Of a DNA stretch of 64,000 nucleotides, positions 60,991 through 64,000 are shown piece after piece (the first letter of the stretch is position 1; every line of letters begins with the position of its first letter). Made by a program: the position numbers and the translations under genes. The stretch lies in assembly GCA_023489335.1 (NCBI GenBank), contig JAMDCP010000011.1:199057-263056 (forward strand), written 5' to 3'. The notes under the pieces are model-generated. The model was not told the DNA's origin, did not search any database, and saw only the letters and a list, made by a program, of their open reading frames with translations. This DNA is from Deltaproteobacteria bacterium (lineage in GTDB: Bacteria; SZUA-79; Acidulodesulfobacterales; Acidulodesulfobacteraceae).

Positions 60991-62508
60991 TTACGACAGT
61001 CTTGCCATGACCCTTTGTTTGCCTAAGATGACGGCAATTTTAATAATGGAAGGCCCGTCTAATTTACCAGTGAGGAAAAACCTTAAGGTTTCATAACAAT
61101 CCTTAACGGTTTTATTGCCGCGGGCGGCAGTTTCTTTTATTGCATTTTTAATTGAAATTTCGTTAAACTCTGCCGCATTTTTAAGATTTTCCCGCAGGAT
61201 TGTTTTTAAAGTTTCCAATTCCTCAAGTTTAAGCCCATTATATTTAATGTTATCCATGTTTATTTTAAAATCGTCAAAGAATATTTTTAATTCTTCTAAT
61301 ATCTCCTTTACGGTTTTAAATTCCTGTTTTAAAAAATCTATTATCTTTAAAAATGTTTCTGCCTGATATACCTCTTTAAGCCCGGCTATGATTGACTTGG
61401 GGCTTTCCGAAGGGCCTGCCGGCGCGGCGTCAAGATGGCTGAATTTTTCTGCAATAATATTGACCAGTTCGTAGGCCGGGGTATTAACGAGCCATTTTTC
61501 ATTGACGAATTTTAATTTTTCTTCGTTAAAGATAGCGCTTGAACTCCTTGTCCTTGCTATGTCAAAGGCGGATGCCATTTCGGATACGCTCGAAAATATC
61601 TCTTTTTCCGTTGTGCCCGTAATTATGCCTGTTTTACCATTATGTTCCATGAAGGTGTTGCCGGTAATAGCGAGATAGTTTAATATGGCGCCCGGAAGAT
61701 AGCCCGCGTTTTTATAGTAATCTATATTGGAAACAAGGTCCCTTTTTGACATCATTTTGCCGTCTTTTCCATATAAGAGCGAGATATGGGCAAAAGACGG
61801 TATGCTTTTCCCTAAAGCCTTAAGGAGTAAAATCTGCTTCGGGGTGTTAGGGATATGGTCTTCGCCCCTTATGATATGGGTTATATTAAGGTCGCTGTCG
61901 TCTATTATGGATGCAAAGTTGTAAGTGAACCTATCGCCTTCGGTCTTAAGGATAAAATCGCCGAACAGTTTAGGATTAAAAGATATGCGTCCATGAACCA
62001 TATCGTTAAATTCTACAAAGTTTAATCCAATTTTGAGAATATTTATGCGGATTGAGGGTTCAAGCCCTTTTTCTTTAAGTTTGGAGCGAAATTCTTCTTT
62101 TTCGGTGGGCGAAAGATGCAGGCATCTGCCGTCATAAATGTAAGGTTTTTTTGACCTTATCGCTAATTCTTTGGATTTTAAAATATCTTCCTCGTTGCAA
62201 AAGCATTCGTAAACCAACCCCTTTTCCTTAAGAATATTGAGGTAATTTTCATAAACGGCCGTTCTTTCCGATTGCCTGTAAAATTCATCCCGCTTAATAT
62301 CGAACCATTCCAAATCGCTTACGATAGAATCCTCATATTCCTTTTTGCTCCTGAGCTTATCCGTGTCATCTATCCTTAAAATAAACTTGCCTTTGTTTTT
62401 TAGGGCAAAAAGATAATTAAACAGAGCGGTTCTTACCCCGCCTATGTGGAGGTTTCCCGTGGGGCTTGGGGCAAAGCGGACGCGAACCGGGGAGGAATAT
62501 TTATCCAT
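60991..62508 (-). CDS. gltX: Glutamyl-tRNA synthetase
   Basis: A 505-residue class I synthetase. The HIGH motif is FAPSPTGNLHIGGVRTALFNYL, and KMSKS appears as GKMMSKRDLV; IIRGEDHIPNTPKQILLLKALG and RIDDTDKLRSKKEYEDSI are further marks. The C-terminal anticodon-binding region is helical and Lys/Glu-rich. The enzyme may be discriminating or non-discriminating; that cannot be decided here, and no gatCAB is in the window. It is transcribed with the downstream minus-strand direction, after the cytochrome and ispD. Confidence 0.95.
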   Translation of the reverse strand: MDKYSSPVRVRFAPSPTGNLHIGGVRTALFNYLFALKNKGKFILRIDDTDKLRSKKEYEDSIVSDLEWFDIKRDEFYRQSERTAVYENYLNILKEKGLVYECFCNEEDILKSKELAIRSKKPYIYDGRCLHLSPTEKEEFRSKLKEKGLEPSIRINILKIGLNFVEFNDMVHGRISFNPKLFGDFILKTEGDRFTYNFASIIDDSDLNITHIIRGEDHIPNTPKQILLLKALGKSIPSFAHISLLYGKDGKMMSKRDLVSNIDYYKNAGYLPGAILNYLAITGNTFMEHNGKTGIITGTTEKEIFSSVSEMASAFDIARTRSSSAIFNEEKLKFVNEKWLVNTPAYELVNIIAEKFSHLDAAPAGPSESPKSIIAGLKEVYQAETFLKIIDFLKQEFKTVKEILEELKIFFDDFKINMDNIKYNGLKLEELETLKTILRENLKNAAEFNEISIKNAIKETAARGNKTVKDCYETLRFFLTGKLDGPSIIKIAVILGKQRVMARLS

Positions 62509-62527
62509 ATATAACCTTTAGAATTGT

Positions 62528-62830
62528 TTATTGTTTGATATTGAGTTTATTAATAACTTCCCTTAAATCTTTTATTCCCCTGAACCATTTTAACCGTTGT
62601 TTCTTGTTCATTTTGGAGACTAAATTAACCATATAGTGGCAGTCCATACAGTTATTTTTAATGCTGTCTTTACTTTTGGTTTTAAGTACGGAGCCGGCTT
62701 TTTGCTTATCCTGCTTGGTAAGCACCTGTTTTGGCGAAGGCATTCCGCCGCAATAACCGAAACCATAAGCGGCTTGCGGAACTTGGGGAAGGAATAAAAT
62801 TATAATGATTAACGCCAATAATTTTTTCAT
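62528..62830 (-). CDS. Small monoheme c-type cytochrome
   Basis: A 100-residue exported protein. A signal sequence (about 1-22; LLALIIIILFLPQVPQAAYG) is followed by a short mature part with one haem-binding CMDCH (about residue 61), embedded in IKNNCMDCHYMVNLVSKM. The distal ligand is not obvious; a Met or His near 65-75 could serve. The partners are unknown. It lies 19 bases before gltX on the same strand, an odd neighbour. A tandem 9-bp repeat lies in its upstream region. Confidence 0.75.
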   Translation of the reverse strand: MKKLLALIIIILFLPQVPQAAYGFGYCGGMPSPKQVLTKQDKQKAGSVLKTKSKDSIKNNCMDCHYMVNLVSKMNKKQRLKWFRGIKDLREVINKLNIKQ

Positions 62831-62842
62831 AATGAAATACCG

Positions 62843-62868
62843 CTTTGTTATCTTTGTTATTTTGTTAT
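62843..62868. repeat. 9-bp tandem repeat upstream of the cytochrome gene
   Basis: CTTTGTTAT, CTTTGTTAT and TTTGTTAT follow each other perfectly (plus strand), that is ATAACAAA(G) three times on the coding strand, about 12 bases before the cytochrome ATG. Confidence 0.9.
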
Positions 62869-62919
62869 ATCGACAATTATTGCATTGTTTTAAAAAAAAG
62901 TAAATAACGAGGGTGAGGT

Positions 62920-63678
62920 TTACGGCTTAAACTTATCGTAAAGCAATTCCGCAATTTCAATATCTAAGGCAGAGGTTATTTTTATATTGAAGTCTGTCGA
63001 TAGTACCGGCACGACCGGCAAGCCTAAATTTTCCACTAAAGATATGTCGTCGGTCGATACAAAGTTTGTTCTGGCGGCGGCGTCAAAAGCCTTTTTTATG
63101 ATGTTAAACTTAAATGCTTGAGGAGTTTTTGCTGATATTAAGTTATCCCTTTTAAGTGTTTTAAGTTTAAGGGGATTTGACAATATTAGTTTGTCAAAAT
63201 TTACTTCTTTACTTACTTCTTTAATAGTTTCCGAAGCCAACGAACATAAAAAGGCGGCTCCGTGGGCTGCGGTTAGGGCCAGCAGCGAACTTAACTCTTC
63301 ATCTTTTACAAACGGCCTTGCGGAGTCATGAATAAAGACGATAGCGGTTTCCGTCTCCGAGGCGGGCAGGATACTTTCTAAATATTTTATGGAATTACCC
63401 ACGGAATCCTGCCTTGCCCTGCCCCCTGTTATTATGTGCAGTTTTTTTAGAGTGCCTCCGGCAATATTTTTTTTAAAAAATTCGCCCCAGTTAAAATCGA
63501 AAACAGAGGAAGGCGGGGTTGCTATAATGACGGCGTCGAAATTGATAGTCGATTTTGTAAATATTTCAAGGCTGTGGAGTATAATTTCTTTATCTTTGAT
63601 TTTTGCAAGCTGTTTCGGAATAGAAAGACCCGTTCTTAAACCTGTTCCCGCGGCAAGAAGTATTGCGTATGATTTCAT
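62920..63678 (-). CDS. ispD: 2-C-methyl-D-erythritol 4-phosphate cytidylyltransferase
   Basis: A 252-residue MEP-pathway enzyme joining CTP to MEP. It opens with ILLAAGTGLRTGLSIPKQLAKI (G-x-G-x-R and the PKQ motif), then GGRARQDSVGNSI, VFIHDSARPFV, AAFLCSLASETIKEV and AKTPQAFKFNIIKKAFDAA and TDDISLVENLGLPV. All the usual blocks are in order. It directly follows ispF on the minus strand, an expected pair. The start is ATG 63678. Confidence 0.93.
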   Translation of the reverse strand: MKSYAILLAAGTGLRTGLSIPKQLAKIKDKEIILHSLEIFTKSTINFDAVIIATPPSSVFDFNWGEFFKKNIAGGTLKKLHIITGGRARQDSVGNSIKYLESILPASETETAIVFIHDSARPFVKDEELSSLLALTAAHGAAFLCSLASETIKEVSKEVNFDKLILSNPLKLKTLKRDNLISAKTPQAFKFNIIKKAFDAAARTNFVSTDDISLVENLGLPVVPVLSTDFNIKITSALDIEIAELLYDKFKP

Positions 63679-63691
63679 TTTTATTAATTTA

Positions 63692-63715
63692 TTTTATATT
63701 CAATTTTATATTCAA
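63692..63715. repeat. 12-bp tandem duplication across the ispF stop
   Basis: TTTTATATTCAA occurs twice in direct contact (63692-63703 and 63704-63715). The right copy contains the ispF stop codon (minus strand TGA, 63712-63714). Confidence 0.9.
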
Positions 63716-64000
63716 TCCGAAGACAGGAGGCAGACGCTAAAGCATTCTATCGCTTTTTGTTTTCCGACGGAGTCAAGACCTTCTTTGGTTTTTCCTTTAA
63801 TGTTGATACGGGATTTGTCAACACCAAGCGCGGCGGACACCGATTCGACCATTTGCTCTTTATAGGCGGATATTTTAGGCGTCTGGGTTATAATCGTAAT
63901 ATCGGCGTTTACTAATCCATATCCCTTTTCCCGAACCAATTTATAGGCATATTTTATAATTTCGATACTGCTGACCCCTTTTGTCGATTTAAGGTTGTCG
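63712..64000 (-). CDS. ispF: 2-C-methyl-D-erythritol 2,4-cyclodiphosphate synthase, C-terminal part
   Basis: About 96 C-terminal residues are visible; the start lies beyond the right edge. The stretch begins DNLKSTKGVSSIEIIKYAY and contains VNADITIITQTPKISAYKEQMVESVSAALG (with a typical I-x-Q-x-P-K), then INIKGKTKEGLDSVGKQKAIE (T-T-E-G-L-G-like), all standard IspF positions. It makes MEcPP in the MEP pathway. The frame is open to the window end. The short ORF starting inside at 63939 is part of this gene. Confidence 0.9.
   Translation of the reverse strand, partial: DNLKSTKGVSSIEIIKYAYKLVREKGYGLVNADITIITQTPKISAYKEQMVESVSAALGVDKSRINIKGKTKEGLDSVGKQKAIECFSVCLLSSD

Overview
The window looks like chromosomal DNA of a low-G+C, Gram-negative, probably anaerobic and possibly autotrophic bacterium. 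A TonB-type protein, SPOR protein, lipoprotein, HtrA and SppA point to a Gram-negative envelope. Pyruvate:ferredoxin oxidoreductase, split MetF/MetV, FolD and futalosine-type menaquinone genes point to anaerobic life. Neighbourhoods such as aroA-ispH-rpsA-sppA and carD-PIN/TRAM near ispD-ispF are familiar from Desulfobacterota and former Deltaproteobacteria; an acid-tolerant sulfate-reducer relative is possible, but that placement is inference.

Layout. 1-3.8 kb: start of rng (minus), a Cys-rich 61-aa protein with a SPOR protein, a TonB-like protein, purC carrying an embedded palindromic repeat, and a peroxiredoxin. 4.1-6.9 kb: ugd and manC for sugar-nucleotide supply. 7.0-15.2 kb: an accessory, defence-like island lying 3' of an initiator tRNA. 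It holds AbiEi/AbiEii, a HEPN protein, a PIN/RHH toxin-antitoxin pair, remnants of MNT and PIN genes, and a large sacsin-like ATPase-DUF3883 gene split by a -1 frameshift. 15.4-20.0 kb: complete glycine cleavage operon gcvT-H-PA-PB. 20.1-21.9 kb: a hydrolase and an MFS transporter. 22.1-34.5 kb: aromatic amino-acid genes (pheA, hisC, aroF, tyrA, aroA) interleaved with one-carbon and acetyl-CoA genes (metF, porCDAB, folD, metV), then ispH. 34.6-43.1 kb: rpsA, sppA, HIT, lapA-like, miaA, tRNA nucleotidyltransferase, pgi, hflX. 43.1-44.9 kb: two exported proteins of unknown role and a membrane protein. 45.0-52.7 kb: a protein-quality block (hsp20, clpA-like, DUF1844, clpB, htrA). 53-59.2 kb: selB, then ubiD/ubiA/ubiX-like genes with mqnE. 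59.3-64 kb: carD, PIN/TRAM, then gltX, a monoheme cytochrome, ispD and ispF on the minus strand.

How it fits together. The glycine cleavage system, FolD, MetF and MetV share tetrahydrofolate one-carbon units, and POR joins acetyl-CoA to pyruvate, so the 15-29 kb region could feed or drain a Wood-Ljungdahl or reductive-glycine route.

The least ordinary features are: (i) a family of palindromic GC-rich elements, one read through inside purC, one at the core of a 150-bp element with 25-bp terminal inverted repeats before selB, and related pieces near tyrA; (ii) twin 15-bp palindromes 41 bp apart before htrA; (iii) a 19-bp perfect inverted repeat overlapping the aroA stop codon; (iv) several perfect short tandem duplications at gene boundaries; and (v) the frameshifted ATPase-DUF3883 gene in the defence-like island.
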